DNA of 64,000 nt from assembly GCA_964600075.1 (NCBI GenBank), contig CAZRIE010000011.1, forward strand, positions 1 to 64,000. Direction: 5' to 3'. The position numbers and the translations under genes were made by a program. Under the pieces are notes generated by a model that saw only the letters and a program-made list of their open reading frames with translations, searched no databases and had not been told where the DNA came from. This stretch comes from CAZRIE01 sp964600075 (GTDB lineage Bacteria > Bacteroidota > Bacteroidia > Flavobacteriales > Flavobacteriaceae). The stretch's first letter is position 1. The number at the start of each line of letters is the position of its first letter. This document shows, in pieces, positions 54,811-63,665 of the stretch.

Positions 54811-55056
54811 TATGAAGTGCGAAGTAAAAAGGTAAATGATTATAAATAAAAAAAATGAAACAAGGGATTTCCCTCTTGAGGGTTGTATGGGGGTGTTTCC
54901 GGGATGCGAGATGTTGAACGTTTACAAATCTTCCTGAGCGAACTTTCATTATATTCAAAACAAGAAACAGAAAAACATCAATCAAAATATTTCCGCTGTA
55001 GTTTGTCGTAAGCGGGGCCGAAAGACGGAAATGACAAGAAATGTAACTAAGTAAAA
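54811..55056. other. Spacer with degenerate repeats before the first adaptor gene
   Basis: 246 bp without an ORF. Near 55034-55048 the sequence ACGGAAATGACAAG is the reverse complement of the repeat core found at 49011. No promoter match was found. Confidence 0.4.
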
Positions 55057-56172
55057 ATGAAAAAAACAGTAACCAGAATCATCCTATTGTTCATCGTTGT
55101 CGCTTTTGGCGGTGCTATGTACTACCTATACCAAAAGAACGCCGAAGATCCTGTCACCTATGAAACTGAGCAGGCTTCCAAAAAGACTATAATCAAGAAA
55201 ACGGTCGCGACGGGCAGTATTCTTCCTTTAGAAGAAGTACTCATCAAGCCGAATATTTCCGGCGTTATCGAAGAAATCTTTGTTGTGGGCGGGGATTATG
55301 TGAAATCGGGCGACTTAATTTGTAAAATAAAGGTCGTGCCCAATTTGAACGCGTTGAATGATGCACGAAATTCCATTGACGAAGCCAAAATCAATTTAGA
55401 TGACCAGTTGCGAAACTTGGATCGTCAAAAGGGGCTTTTTGGAAAAGGTGTGATTTCGCAGGTAGACCTTGAACGTGCCCAGGTCAACTATGATCAGGCC
55501 AAACAAACCTATGTTGCGGCTAACAAGCGTTATGAAATCGTTAAAACAGGTACAACCAAGGGCTATGGTAATGCAGCTAACACGCAGATTCGGGCTACGG
55601 TTAGCGGTATGGTTCTAGAAGTTCCGGTAGAGGTGGGTAACCAGGTTATCGAGAGCAATAACTTCAACGAGGGAACCACGATCGCTGCAATTGCAGATGT
55701 CGACAAAATGATCTTTGAAGGCAAGGTCGATGAAAGCGAGGTGGGTAAAATAAAGGAAGATTTACCCTTGGAAATTACCGTAGGCGCATTGGAAGGCAAA
55801 ACGTTTGATGCCGTTTTGGACTACATTGCCCCAAAAGGTAACGAAGAAAACGGTGCCATTCAATTTGAAATCAAAGGAACTATGAAAAAACAGGATTCCG
55901 TATTTATCCGCGCCGGATTAAGTGCCAATGCCTCTGTTATTTTGGGGAGGGCAGATAGTGTTCTTGCCATAAAGGAAGCCCTGGTACAATTTGATGATAA
56001 GACCAAAAAGCCTTTTGTCGAGATAGAGAATGGCGAACAGAAATTTGACCGCAAGGATATCGAACTAGGTATCAGTGATGGTATTTTTGTTGAGGTCAAA
56101 TCGGGTATTTCCGAACAGGATAAAATCAAAGTTTGGAACGCTATTGAAAAAGAAGAAGGCGAGACGGAATAA
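55057..56172 (+). CDS. Periplasmic adaptor (MacA/HlyD family), first copy
   Basis: 371 aa. One membrane helix (about 7-26), then a lipoyl-like domain (VATGSILPLEEVLIKPNISG at about 50-69), a coiled-coil hairpin (about 105-170), a beta-barrel domain and a membrane-proximal domain. Such adaptors link inner-membrane MacB-type permeases to the outer-membrane TolC channel. It closes the first permease pair and stands 104 bp before the ATPase gene. It is clearly a paralogue of the adaptor at 59528 (shared KKTVATG, IKVVPN). Confidence 0.9.
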   Translation: MKKTVTRIILLFIVVAFGGAMYYLYQKNAEDPVTYETEQASKKTIIKKTVATGSILPLEEVLIKPNISGVIEEIFVVGGDYVKSGDLICKIKVVPNLNALNDARNSIDEAKINLDDQLRNLDRQKGLFGKGVISQVDLERAQVNYDQAKQTYVAANKRYEIVKTGTTKGYGNAANTQIRATVSGMVLEVPVEVGNQVIESNNFNEGTTIAAIADVDKMIFEGKVDESEVGKIKEDLPLEITVGALEGKTFDAVLDYIAPKGNEENGAIQFEIKGTMKKQDSVFIRAGLSANASVILGRADSVLAIKEALVQFDDKTKKPFVEIENGEQKFDRKDIELGISDGIFVEVKSGISEQDKIKVWNAIEKEEGETE

Positions 56173-56276
56173 ATTATTTAACACAAAATTGAGAGGAAAT
56201 CTTGTAACATTTCAGCAACTTACGTGTCTTATTGCTGGATTACTGGTAAAATCCAAATAGAACTAACAAAACCAAC

Positions 56277-56981
56277 ATGATAGAAATCAAAGACCTTCAT
56301 AAATCCTATAAAATGGGTAACAATACCCTTCATGTTTTAAAAGGATTGAATTTTAGTATTAAAGAAGGCGAGCTGGTTGCTATAATGGGATCTTCCGGTT
56401 CTGGGAAATCCACATTACTCAATATTTTGGGGATGTTGGATGAAGCCGATACCGGTGATTATACCCTAGATGGTGTTCCGATAAAAAATCTTAACGAAAC
56501 AAAAGCTGCCAAGTACCGCAACAAATTTTTAGGTTTCGTGTTTCAATCCTTCAATCTTATCAATTACAAAAGCGCCATGGAAAATGTGGCGCTGCCTTTG
56601 TACTATCAAAAAATGCCCAGAAAACAACGGGAAGAAAAGGCCCTAAAGTATCTAACGCAAGTAGGTTTAAAAGAGTGGGCGACCCACTTGCCCAATGAGC
56701 TTTCCGGTGGTCAAAAACAACGTGTTGCAATTGCCCGAGCCATGGCTGCCGAACCCAAAGTTCTCTTGGCCGATGAACCTACTGGAGCCTTAGATAGTAC
56801 AACCTCATACGAGGTAATGGACCTTATTCAAAAAATAAATGATAATGGCAATACCATTTTAGTGGTTACCCACGAAGAAGACATCGCCCATATGTGCAAA
56901 CGTATCGTGACCTTAAAAGATGGGATTATTGTAGAAGACAAAAAAGTAGAACAGGTTAGAGCTGCACAATATGTTCAGTAG
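56277..56981 (+). CDS. ABC transporter ATP-binding protein (LolD/MacB type)
   Basis: 234 aa, a typical stand-alone ATPase. Walker A GSSGSGKST (38-46), Q-loop at Gln90, signature LSGGQKQR (142-149), Walker B VLLADEP (162-168) and the H-loop His in VVTHEED. It powers the four permeases of the locus, being the only ATPase present. It overlaps the third permease start by 11 bases, so their translation is coupled. Confidence 0.95.
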   Translation: MIEIKDLHKSYKMGNNTLHVLKGLNFSIKEGELVAIMGSSGSGKSTLLNILGMLDEADTGDYTLDGVPIKNLNETKAAKYRNKFLGFVFQSFNLINYKSAMENVALPLYYQKMPRKQREEKALKYLTQVGLKEWATHLPNELSGGQKQRVAIARAMAAEPKVLLADEPTGALDSTTSYEVMDLIQKINDNGNTILVVTHEEDIAHMCKRIVTLKDGIIVEDKKVEQVRAAQYVQ

Positions 56982-58200
56982 GGACAACTGGAAAGAAATT
57001 TTCGAAACGATTCAAAAAAATAAACTCCGTACGTTTTTATCGGGGTTTACTGTGGCTTTGGGTATTCTCATCTTCGTTGTGCTTTTTGGTTTTGGGAATG
57101 GCCTCATCAATACCTTTGATGATTTTTTTGGTGATGATGCCACTAATGTTTTTCAAGTTTTTACAGGCCGAACAACCATGCCTTATAAAGGCTACAAAGC
57201 GAACCGATCTATCGAGTTCGATAATGACGATTTGGCCGATATTGAAAAAAACTTCCCGCTGTTTTTAGAATACATTACCCCAAGAATAATACGACAAGAT
57301 ACGGTCAGCTACAAAAACGAATCGAATAGTTATGCTACATGGGCGGTCGGCCCTGCGCATCAGTTCAGTGAGATGACCATTATAATGAAAGGTAGGTATT
57401 TGAACGAACTTGATATTAAGAACAAGACCAAAAACGCCGTCATTGGCAGGCTGGTAGAGCAAGATCTTTTCGGTGCTAAAAATGCAGTGGGTAAGTTTAT
57501 TGATGTTGGCGGAAGCGCCTTTAAGGTAATAGGTGTTTTTCAAGATGATGGTGGAGACAGGGAAGAACGTACTATTTTTATCCCCTATACAACACAACAG
57601 CTTATCGAAAAAAACACCGATAAAATCGATGCCATGGTCATAGGTTTTAAACCACAGATTGGCTATGCAGGTGCCATGGCTTTTGAAAAGAGTCTCGATA
57701 GATTTATTAGGGAAAAGAAGTACATAAGCCCCAAGGACCAGAACGGTATATTCATACGAAACATCGCCGACCAATTAAAGCAAAACCAGCAATTTGCCCG
57801 GGTTCTTCAGATTATTGTCGGTTTCGTGGCTTTTGGTACCATAATCGCCGGTATTATTGGTATAAGCAATATTATGGTCTTCGTGGTTAAGGAACGTACA
57901 AAAGAATTGGGTATTAGAAAAGCCTTGGGTGCAACTCCAAAAACCGTTATCGGAACAATTTTGTTAGAATCTGTTTTCATTACGACGATTTCTGGTTTTG
58001 TCGGCATGTTGATTGGTATTGCCATTTTAAGTTCTATAGGTGAAAAGTTAAAAGATTTTTTTATTACAAACCCCTATATAGATTTGGGCATGGCTATTTT
58101 TGCCACGTTCATTCTAGTCATTTTCGGGGCGATTGCGGGCTACGTTCCAGCAAGACGTGCTGCACGTATAAAACCTATTGTTGCACTAAGAGACGAATAA
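56971..58200 (+). CDS. MacB-type ABC transporter permease, A-type, second copy
   Basis: 409 aa with the FtsX/MacB layout. The start RDNWKEIFETIQKNKLRTFL is close to the first permease. The C-terminal helices carry ISNIMVFVVKERTKELGIRK, followed by ALGA. The start lies inside the ATPase gene (11-bp overlap), and the next permease starts 1 bp after its stop, so ATPase, A2 and B2 are tightly linked. Probably the A half of the second permease pair. Confidence 0.88.
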   Translation: MFSRDNWKEIFETIQKNKLRTFLSGFTVALGILIFVVLFGFGNGLINTFDDFFGDDATNVFQVFTGRTTMPYKGYKANRSIEFDNDDLADIEKNFPLFLEYITPRIIRQDTVSYKNESNSYATWAVGPAHQFSEMTIIMKGRYLNELDIKNKTKNAVIGRLVEQDLFGAKNAVGKFIDVGGSAFKVIGVFQDDGGDREERTIFIPYTTQQLIEKNTDKIDAMVIGFKPQIGYAGAMAFEKSLDRFIREKKYISPKDQNGIFIRNIADQLKQNQQFARVLQIIVGFVAFGTIIAGIIGISNIMVFVVKERTKELGIRKALGATPKTVIGTILLESVFITTISGFVGMLIGIAILSSIGEKLKDFFITNPYIDLGMAIFATFILVIFGAIAGYVPARRAARIKPIVALRDE

Positions 58201-58201
58201 T

Positions 58202-59464
58202 ATGAGATTTATATTCGATAGAAATACGTGGCAAGAGATTTTCGGATCTATCAGTAAGAACAAGATACGGACCATAATCACCGTAATCGGAGTATTATGG
58301 GGCATATTCATTTATATTGCTTTATCGGGCGCGGCAAAGGGCATGGACAATGGCTTCGAGAGTATGTTCGAGACCATTGCAAAAAATAGCATGTTCGTTT
58401 GGGCACAGAGTACAAGCATGCCGAACGAAGGTTATAAAACCGGTCGACAGATGCAATTAAAATTGGGAGATGCCACCATGATTGAGAATCGAATTCCTGA
58501 GGTGCAGTATATTGCGCCTCGTAATGTGAGGGGCTTCTTTGGTTCTGAACCGGCGAATATTGCCCGCGGTAACAAATCTGGCAGCTATTCGTTATTTGGG
58601 GATTTTCCGGCATTTACGAAGATTGCCCCAAAAAAAATATATGATGGGGGCCGCTTTCTCAATGATGAAGATATTGAGCAGGCCAGAAAGGTTGCCGTTA
58701 TTGGCGAGCGCACCCAAAAAGAACTTTTTGATAAAGACGAAAATCCTATTGGAGGGTTTTTCAAAATTGACGACGTTTTTTTTCAAGTAGTCGGGGTTCA
58801 CAAATTTGAACAAGGCGGAGGATTCGGCGGAGATGGTGATATATTCATTCCCTTCACCACCTTTAGAAGGTTATACAATACAGGAAACGATGTGGGCTGG
58901 TTTTCCATTGCGGCATATGATGATGCCGATGTGTTAAAGGTCGAAGAAAATATCAAGAACCTTTTAAAAAATATCCATCAAGTACATCCTGATGATGAAC
59001 GCGCTTTTGGGTCATTTAACTTGGGCGAGCAGTTCAATAAAATAGTGGGCTTCGCCAATGGTATAACCTTTTTGTCCCTTATTGTTGGTATTGCAACCAT
59101 TCTGGCCGGGGTTATTGGCATAGGTAATATCCTTTTGATTTCTGTTAAAGAACGTACTAAAGAACTAGGCGTACGAAGGGCCTTGGGCGCAACACCTGCC
59201 GAAGTCAGGAATCAAATTATTTTAGAATCTGTTTTCCTAACTGTAATCGCCGGTATTATGGGCATTATTTTGGGAGCTGTTGCCTTGTCTATAATCAATA
59301 ATCTAACAAAAGACATAGATTTTCCATATACCAATCCAACCGTTCCCATACCCTATGTTTTAGGAGCTTTGGCGATAATGGTCGTATTAGGAACCTTGAT
59401 AGGTCTCATACCCGCCCAGCGCGCTGTTAGTATCAAACCTATCGACGCCTTACGGGAAGAATAA
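58202..59464 (+). CDS. MacB-type ABC transporter permease, B-type, second copy
   Basis: 420 aa with the FtsX/MacB layout. The N-terminus shares VLWGIFIYIAL and MFVWAQSTSMPNEGYKTG with the second permease (B-type). The coupling motif has IGNILLISVKERTKELGVRR followed by ALGA. It starts 1 bp after the third permease stop. It forms the B half of the second pair. A gap of 63 bp leads to the second adaptor. Confidence 0.88.
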   Translation: MRFIFDRNTWQEIFGSISKNKIRTIITVIGVLWGIFIYIALSGAAKGMDNGFESMFETIAKNSMFVWAQSTSMPNEGYKTGRQMQLKLGDATMIENRIPEVQYIAPRNVRGFFGSEPANIARGNKSGSYSLFGDFPAFTKIAPKKIYDGGRFLNDEDIEQARKVAVIGERTQKELFDKDENPIGGFFKIDDVFFQVVGVHKFEQGGGFGGDGDIFIPFTTFRRLYNTGNDVGWFSIAAYDDADVLKVEENIKNLLKNIHQVHPDDERAFGSFNLGEQFNKIVGFANGITFLSLIVGIATILAGVIGIGNILLISVKERTKELGVRRALGATPAEVRNQIILESVFLTVIAGIMGIILGAVALSIINNLTKDIDFPYTNPTVPIPYVLGALAIMVVLGTLIGLIPAQRAVSIKPIDALREE

Positions 59465-59527
59465 ACTGAAATGTTTGTAACAAAAATCAAAACAACTGAA
59501 CCAATAGAAAATTAAGACACCTAAGAA

Positions 59528-60670
59528 ATGAACAAGATTGTAAAGTATATTCTAATCGGAATTTTAGTGCTTGGAGCGCTTTGGGCCGCCGCTTTTTTTA
59601 TAAAATCAAATAGCAAAGAGGCTATTACTTACGAGACACAAAATCCGTTTATCTCCAATATTGAAAAGAAAACTGTTGCCACCGGAAAGGTAGTACCAGA
59701 AGATGAAATCGAGATAAAGCCACAAATTTCTGGAATTATTCAAAAAATGTACCTGCAAGAGGGGGAAAAGGTAAAGGCCGGTGATTTAATTGCGACAATT
59801 AAGGTCGTGCCCAATGAGCAATCATTGAACCAAGCTCGTGGAAGAGTCAGAAATGCAGAATTGGCCTTAAACAATATCAAAATCGAATATAACCGGAACA
59901 AAACGCTCTTTGATAAAGGGGTGATTTCTAGTCAAAATTTCAATACATTTCAATTACAGAATGACCAGGCAGAACAAGAATTGAAAAACTCAAAGGCAGA
60001 CTACCAAATTATACGTTTGGGTTCTGCAGGCGGCTCAACTACTGCGAATACCGATATCAGGGCAACGGTCGATGGCACCATATTAGAGATACCTGTAGAA
60101 GAAGGTGATCAGGTCATTCAGAGTAACAATTTCAACGACGGAACTACGATTGCCACGATAGCAGATTTGAGTAAAATGATTTTTGAAGGCAAGGTAGACG
60201 AAGGTGAAGTAGGCAAACTCGAAGTAGGCACGCCCTTGAAAATTAGTCTTGGCGCGGTCGAAGGAAAGGAATTGGATGCAAAACTCCGATTTATCGCTCC
60301 AAAAGGTATAGAAGAAACAGGTGCCGTACAATTTAAAATTGAGGGTGATGTAGAGGTTCAGGAAGACGTTTTTATTCGTGCAGGTTATAGTGCCAATGCG
60401 TCGCTTGTTTTAGAAAAGAAAGATGATATTTTGGTTATACCCGAAGCTTTGCTGCAGTTCGATAAGAAAACGGACAAGCCTTATGTCGAAGTGTCTACCG
60501 GAGAACAAGAGTTCGAACGGAAAGATATCGAAATCGGAATTTCTGACGGCGTTAATGTTGAAATTGTATCAGGACTTACCGAATCTGATAACGTGAAAAT
60601 ATGGAACAAGACAGAGCCCATAAAAAAGGGCGAAGATGAAGAGGAGGAAACCGAAGATAGTGAAGAGTAA
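59528..60670 (+). CDS. Periplasmic adaptor (MacA/HlyD family), second copy
   Basis: 380 aa. One membrane helix (about 5-26), the lipoyl-like domain (VATGKVVPEDEIEIKPQISG at about 53-72), a coiled-coil hairpin, a barrel domain, and an acidic tail of Glu and Asp (last 15 residues). It is a paralogue of the adaptor at 55057 and closes the second permease pair. The TolC gene's frame overlaps its end, but the TolC start chosen at 60702 lies after its stop. Confidence 0.9.
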   Translation: MNKIVKYILIGILVLGALWAAAFFIKSNSKEAITYETQNPFISNIEKKTVATGKVVPEDEIEIKPQISGIIQKMYLQEGEKVKAGDLIATIKVVPNEQSLNQARGRVRNAELALNNIKIEYNRNKTLFDKGVISSQNFNTFQLQNDQAEQELKNSKADYQIIRLGSAGGSTTANTDIRATVDGTILEIPVEEGDQVIQSNNFNDGTTIATIADLSKMIFEGKVDEGEVGKLEVGTPLKISLGAVEGKELDAKLRFIAPKGIEETGAVQFKIEGDVEVQEDVFIRAGYSANASLVLEKKDDILVIPEALLQFDKKTDKPYVEVSTGEQEFERKDIEIGISDGVNVEIVSGLTESDNVKIWNKTEPIKKGEDEEEETEDSEE

Positions 60671-60701
60671 AAATCATCAATCAAAATCAAAAAATCAAAA
60701 A

Positions 60702-62042
60702 ATGAACATTAAACTAACCGTTTTACTCTTTCTGTGTTCCGTCGGGGCGATATTCGCTCAACAAAAAAGATGGACATTGGAGGAATGTGTTATCTATGCA
60801 GAGCAGAATAATTTGAGCATACAACTATTTGAACTAGACCTTGAAAATGCCAAGATTGATAAATCAGATGCAATTGGCAACCTTTTGCCAAACGCAAATG
60901 GCTCGATTAATTTTCAAAGTAGCACGGGTTTATCGTTTGACCCTACCAATAATCAACCTGTAAACACCACCCAAAACACATCTTCGGGAAACATTGGGTC
61001 CAATCTTAATATTTTTGACGGACTTGCTAACTATAACCGATTGAAAAGAGCAAAATTGAGTGCAATCGCGAGCCAATACCGTTTAGACGATTTGGTTGAT
61101 GATATTCGGTTGAATGTCGCCATCAATTATTTGAGTGTGTTATCAAACAAAGAATCGTTAAAGGTATTTGAGGCACAATACGCCGCTACTCGACAAGACA
61201 TGCTCAGAACGGAGGAGCTGGTTGCTTCCGGTGTTGTACCACAAGGTGACCTTTTAGAGATACAGGCAACCGCAGCTGGTCAAGAACAACAGGTCGTCAA
61301 TGGTGAAAACCAAGTGTTGATCTCTCGCATAGCATTGGCCCAGTTACTACAGATTACCGATTATGAGAATTTCGACATATCAGAAGAACAGTTTGATTTA
61401 CCTCCAGCTGATATCCTTGCAAACTCACCAAAGGTAATTTTCAATAAGGCGCTTAGCTTTCGAAATGACATAAAGTTTTCGGAGGCTAGTGTGGGCTTGG
61501 CGGAAAAGGATGTTGAAATTGCAAAAGCGGCCCTTTACCCCACCCTTGCTGCTTTTGTAAATTACAATACCAGGTATTCCGATCAGTTTTTCGATCCTAT
61601 AACGGGTGATTTGATTCCGTTTAAAGATCAGTTATGGATTAATGATGGTATTTCTTTTGGTGCTCAATTGAGCGTTCCCATATTTAACGGTATGAGCACT
61701 AAAAACAACATTAAGCGCTCAGTAATCAGTCATAAGCAAGCCCAGTTGCAGTTCGAACAAGATAAGTTGGATTTAGAGGTGAATGTTAATCAGTCATACG
61801 TTGATGTGAAGAGTGCCGCGAAGTCGTTCGAATCGGCACAAAAGACCTTGGAAGCAAGGAGTTTGTCCTATAATTACGCAAAAGATAGTTATGATGCAGG
61901 GCTTTTGAATGCTTTCGATTTTAGCATATCCCAAGCAAGGGTTGACAATGCCGAGGCAGAAGTGATACGCACAAAGTATGACTATATCTTTAGGCTAAAA
62001 ATATTGGAGTTCTATTTCGGAATTCCGATTACCTTAAATTAA
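60702..62042 (+). CDS. TolC-family outer-membrane channel
   Basis: 446 aa from the ATG at 60702, which gives a normal signal peptide (LTVLLFLCSVGAIFAQ). A longer frame from 60636 would add 22 basic residues overlapping the adaptor and is not believed. The two TolC repeats of helix-strand-helix are visible, with WTLEECVIYAEQNNLSIQL at the start and YNYAKDSYDAGLLNAFDFSI in the second repeat. TolC proteins form a trimeric outer-membrane tunnel for the adaptor-permease complexes of this locus. Good call. Confidence 0.92.
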   Translation: MNIKLTVLLFLCSVGAIFAQQKRWTLEECVIYAEQNNLSIQLFELDLENAKIDKSDAIGNLLPNANGSINFQSSTGLSFDPTNNQPVNTTQNTSSGNIGSNLNIFDGLANYNRLKRAKLSAIASQYRLDDLVDDIRLNVAINYLSVLSNKESLKVFEAQYAATRQDMLRTEELVASGVVPQGDLLEIQATAAGQEQQVVNGENQVLISRIALAQLLQITDYENFDISEEQFDLPPADILANSPKVIFNKALSFRNDIKFSEASVGLAEKDVEIAKAALYPTLAAFVNYNTRYSDQFFDPITGDLIPFKDQLWINDGISFGAQLSVPIFNGMSTKNNIKRSVISHKQAQLQFEQDKLDLEVNVNQSYVDVKSAAKSFESAQKTLEARSLSYNYAKDSYDAGLLNAFDFSISQARVDNAEAEVIRTKYDYIFRLKILEFYFGIPITLN

Positions 62043-62064
62043 CTTATCTAAGGGCTGAAGAACT

Positions 62065-62736
62065 ATGGGTCTTATTTTAAATTTAGAGACCGCTACCACG
62101 AACTGTTCGGTAAGCATTTCAAAAGACGGTAATCTGCTTGCGATAAAAGAGCACGACACGCCGAGCTATTCACATTCTGAACAATTACATGTTTTTATTC
62201 AGGATGTTTTAAAGGATGCGAAAATTGTTTTTTCCAATTTAGATGCCATTGCCGTAAGTAAAGGCCCCGGTTCTTACACAGGGCTTCGTATTGGTGTTTC
62301 AGCGGCCAAAGGATTATGTTTTTCGTTGGATGTTCCCTTGATATCGATTGCTACTTTAGAAAGTATGGCCTATCAAGTCAGTCCTGATACTGCTGACTTT
62401 ATTATTCCTGTTCTCGACGCTCGTCGTATGGAAGTGTATTCGGCCGTTTTTGATTCAGGGCACCAGCAGGTCAGGGATACCAAGGCGGAAATAATAGATG
62501 ATACTTCCTTTCACGATTATATTCAAAAAGGTAAAGTTATCCTAGTAGGTAGTGGTGCCGAAAAGTGTAAGGACCTATTGTCGTCTAAAGGTTTTCAATT
62601 TGATACATCGGTAGTTCCATCGGCCAGGGAAATGGCATTATTATCCCATAAAAAATTCGAAGTAAGTGACTTTGAAGATGTCGCCTACTTCGAACCGTAT
62701 TATCTCAAGGATTTTATCCTTCAGAAGAAAAAATAA
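62065..62736 (+). CDS. tsaB: tRNA threonylcarbamoyladenosine biosynthesis protein TsaB
   Basis: 223 aa, normal. TsaB is the non-catalytic partner of TsaD in making t6A37 in tRNA. It has the ASKHA fold with ILNLETATTNCSVSI at the N-terminus and the signature AVSKGPGSYTGLRIGVSAAKG near residue 65, then a second lobe with VPVLDARRMEVYSAVFD-like sequence near residue 113. It starts 22 bp after the TolC gene and converges with the MscS gene. Sure call. Confidence 0.95.
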   Translation: MGLILNLETATTNCSVSISKDGNLLAIKEHDTPSYSHSEQLHVFIQDVLKDAKIVFSNLDAIAVSKGPGSYTGLRIGVSAAKGLCFSLDVPLISIATLESMAYQVSPDTADFIIPVLDARRMEVYSAVFDSGHQQVRDTKAEIIDDTSFHDYIQKGKVILVGSGAEKCKDLLSSKGFQFDTSVVPSAREMALLSHKKFEVSDFEDVAYFEPYYLKDFILQKKK

Positions 62737-62755
62737 TTTGGCAATATTACTTCTC

Positions 62756-63592
62756 CTAAGCTTTTAGCGGTTGCCCTTTTACATGTACGTCACGTTGAGG
62801 AAATGGAATTTCGATACCGGCCGCATCAAAACGTTTTTTGGTTTCTTCTATAACATGAAAATGGGCACCCCAAAAAACGCTATTCTCTGCCCAGTAACGT
62901 AAGGTCAGATCTACCGAGCTATCGCCGAGGGCATCTACATATACTTCTGGTACAGGGTCTTCGAGAATATTTTCGTTTTCAGCGCAAATCTGCAACAGTA
63001 AATCCTTGGCCTTTTTAATATCTGAACTGTAACCAATACCTACTTTTACATTATCCCGTCTGTTGGGCATTGCGTTGTAATTGATAACGTTATTGTTCGA
63101 TAACTGTCCGTTCGGAACAATAGCAATCTGATTTCCGAAGGTTGTCAGCTTCGTATAAAATATCGTGATTTCTTTTACAGAACCGTCGACTCCTTGGGCC
63201 GAGATAAAATCACCTACCTTAAAAGGCTTGAATAGCAAAATAAGTACGCCCCCTGCAAAATTGGACAAAGAGCCTTGCAATGCTAAACCAATGGCCAAGC
63301 CTGCAGCACCGACAATAGCAATTAAAGACGAGGATTGAACCCCTAGTTGCGTAATCACCAGAACAAAAAGCAATATCTTGAGACCCATTTTGATAAAGCT
63401 TTGAAGAAAGGTTTCAAGGGCAAGGTCATAATCTTTTTTCTCGAAAAATTTACGGACCAATTTGTTGATCAACCGAATAAACCAAGATCCCACGATAAAG
63501 ATTACTACAGCCGAAATTAGATCGGGCAAAGCTTCCAAAACCCAATTCATGGCATTATTTAAATATTCTTGATAGTTTGAAAGTTCTTCCAT
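62756..63592 (-). CDS. Small-conductance mechanosensitive channel (MscS family)
   Basis: 278 aa, close to E. coli MscS (286). Three membrane helices: TM1 about 20-42, TM2 about 68-88, and the pore helix TM3 with GAAGLAIGLALQGSLSNFAGG at about 94-114. The beta domain follows (VGDFISAQGVDGSVKEI) with the C-terminal alpha/beta domain to the end. It opens when membrane tension rises, to release solutes after osmotic downshock. Minus strand, its own promoter at 63613-63643, and convergent with tsaB. Sure call. Confidence 0.94.
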   Translation of the reverse strand: MEELSNYQEYLNNAMNWVLEALPDLISAVVIFIVGSWFIRLINKLVRKFFEKKDYDLALETFLQSFIKMGLKILLFVLVITQLGVQSSSLIAIVGAAGLAIGLALQGSLSNFAGGVLILLFKPFKVGDFISAQGVDGSVKEITIFYTKLTTFGNQIAIVPNGQLSNNNVINYNAMPNRRDNVKVGIGYSSDIKKAKDLLLQICAENENILEDPVPEVYVDALGDSSVDLTLRYWAENSVFWGAHFHVIEETKKRFDAAGIEIPFPQRDVHVKGQPLKA

Positions 63593-63612
63593 TTGGTTTA
63601 TTTTTTAGAACG

Positions 63613-63643
63613 CAAATCTAAACAAAAACATATTTCTAATCAA
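63613..63643 (-). promoter_or_regulatory. Promoter of the MscS gene
   Basis: On the minus strand: TTG (63643-63641), a 20-bp spacer, then TAGATTTG (63620-63613). Predicted start near 63607, about 15 bases before the ATG at 63592. Confidence 0.8.
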
Positions 63644-63665
63644 GCGGATAAAATTAAACTCAAGG

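Noticed and set aside
60636..60701. Longer N-terminus of the TolC protein
   Set aside because: It is basic, overlaps the adaptor gene, and puts 22 residues before the signal peptide.
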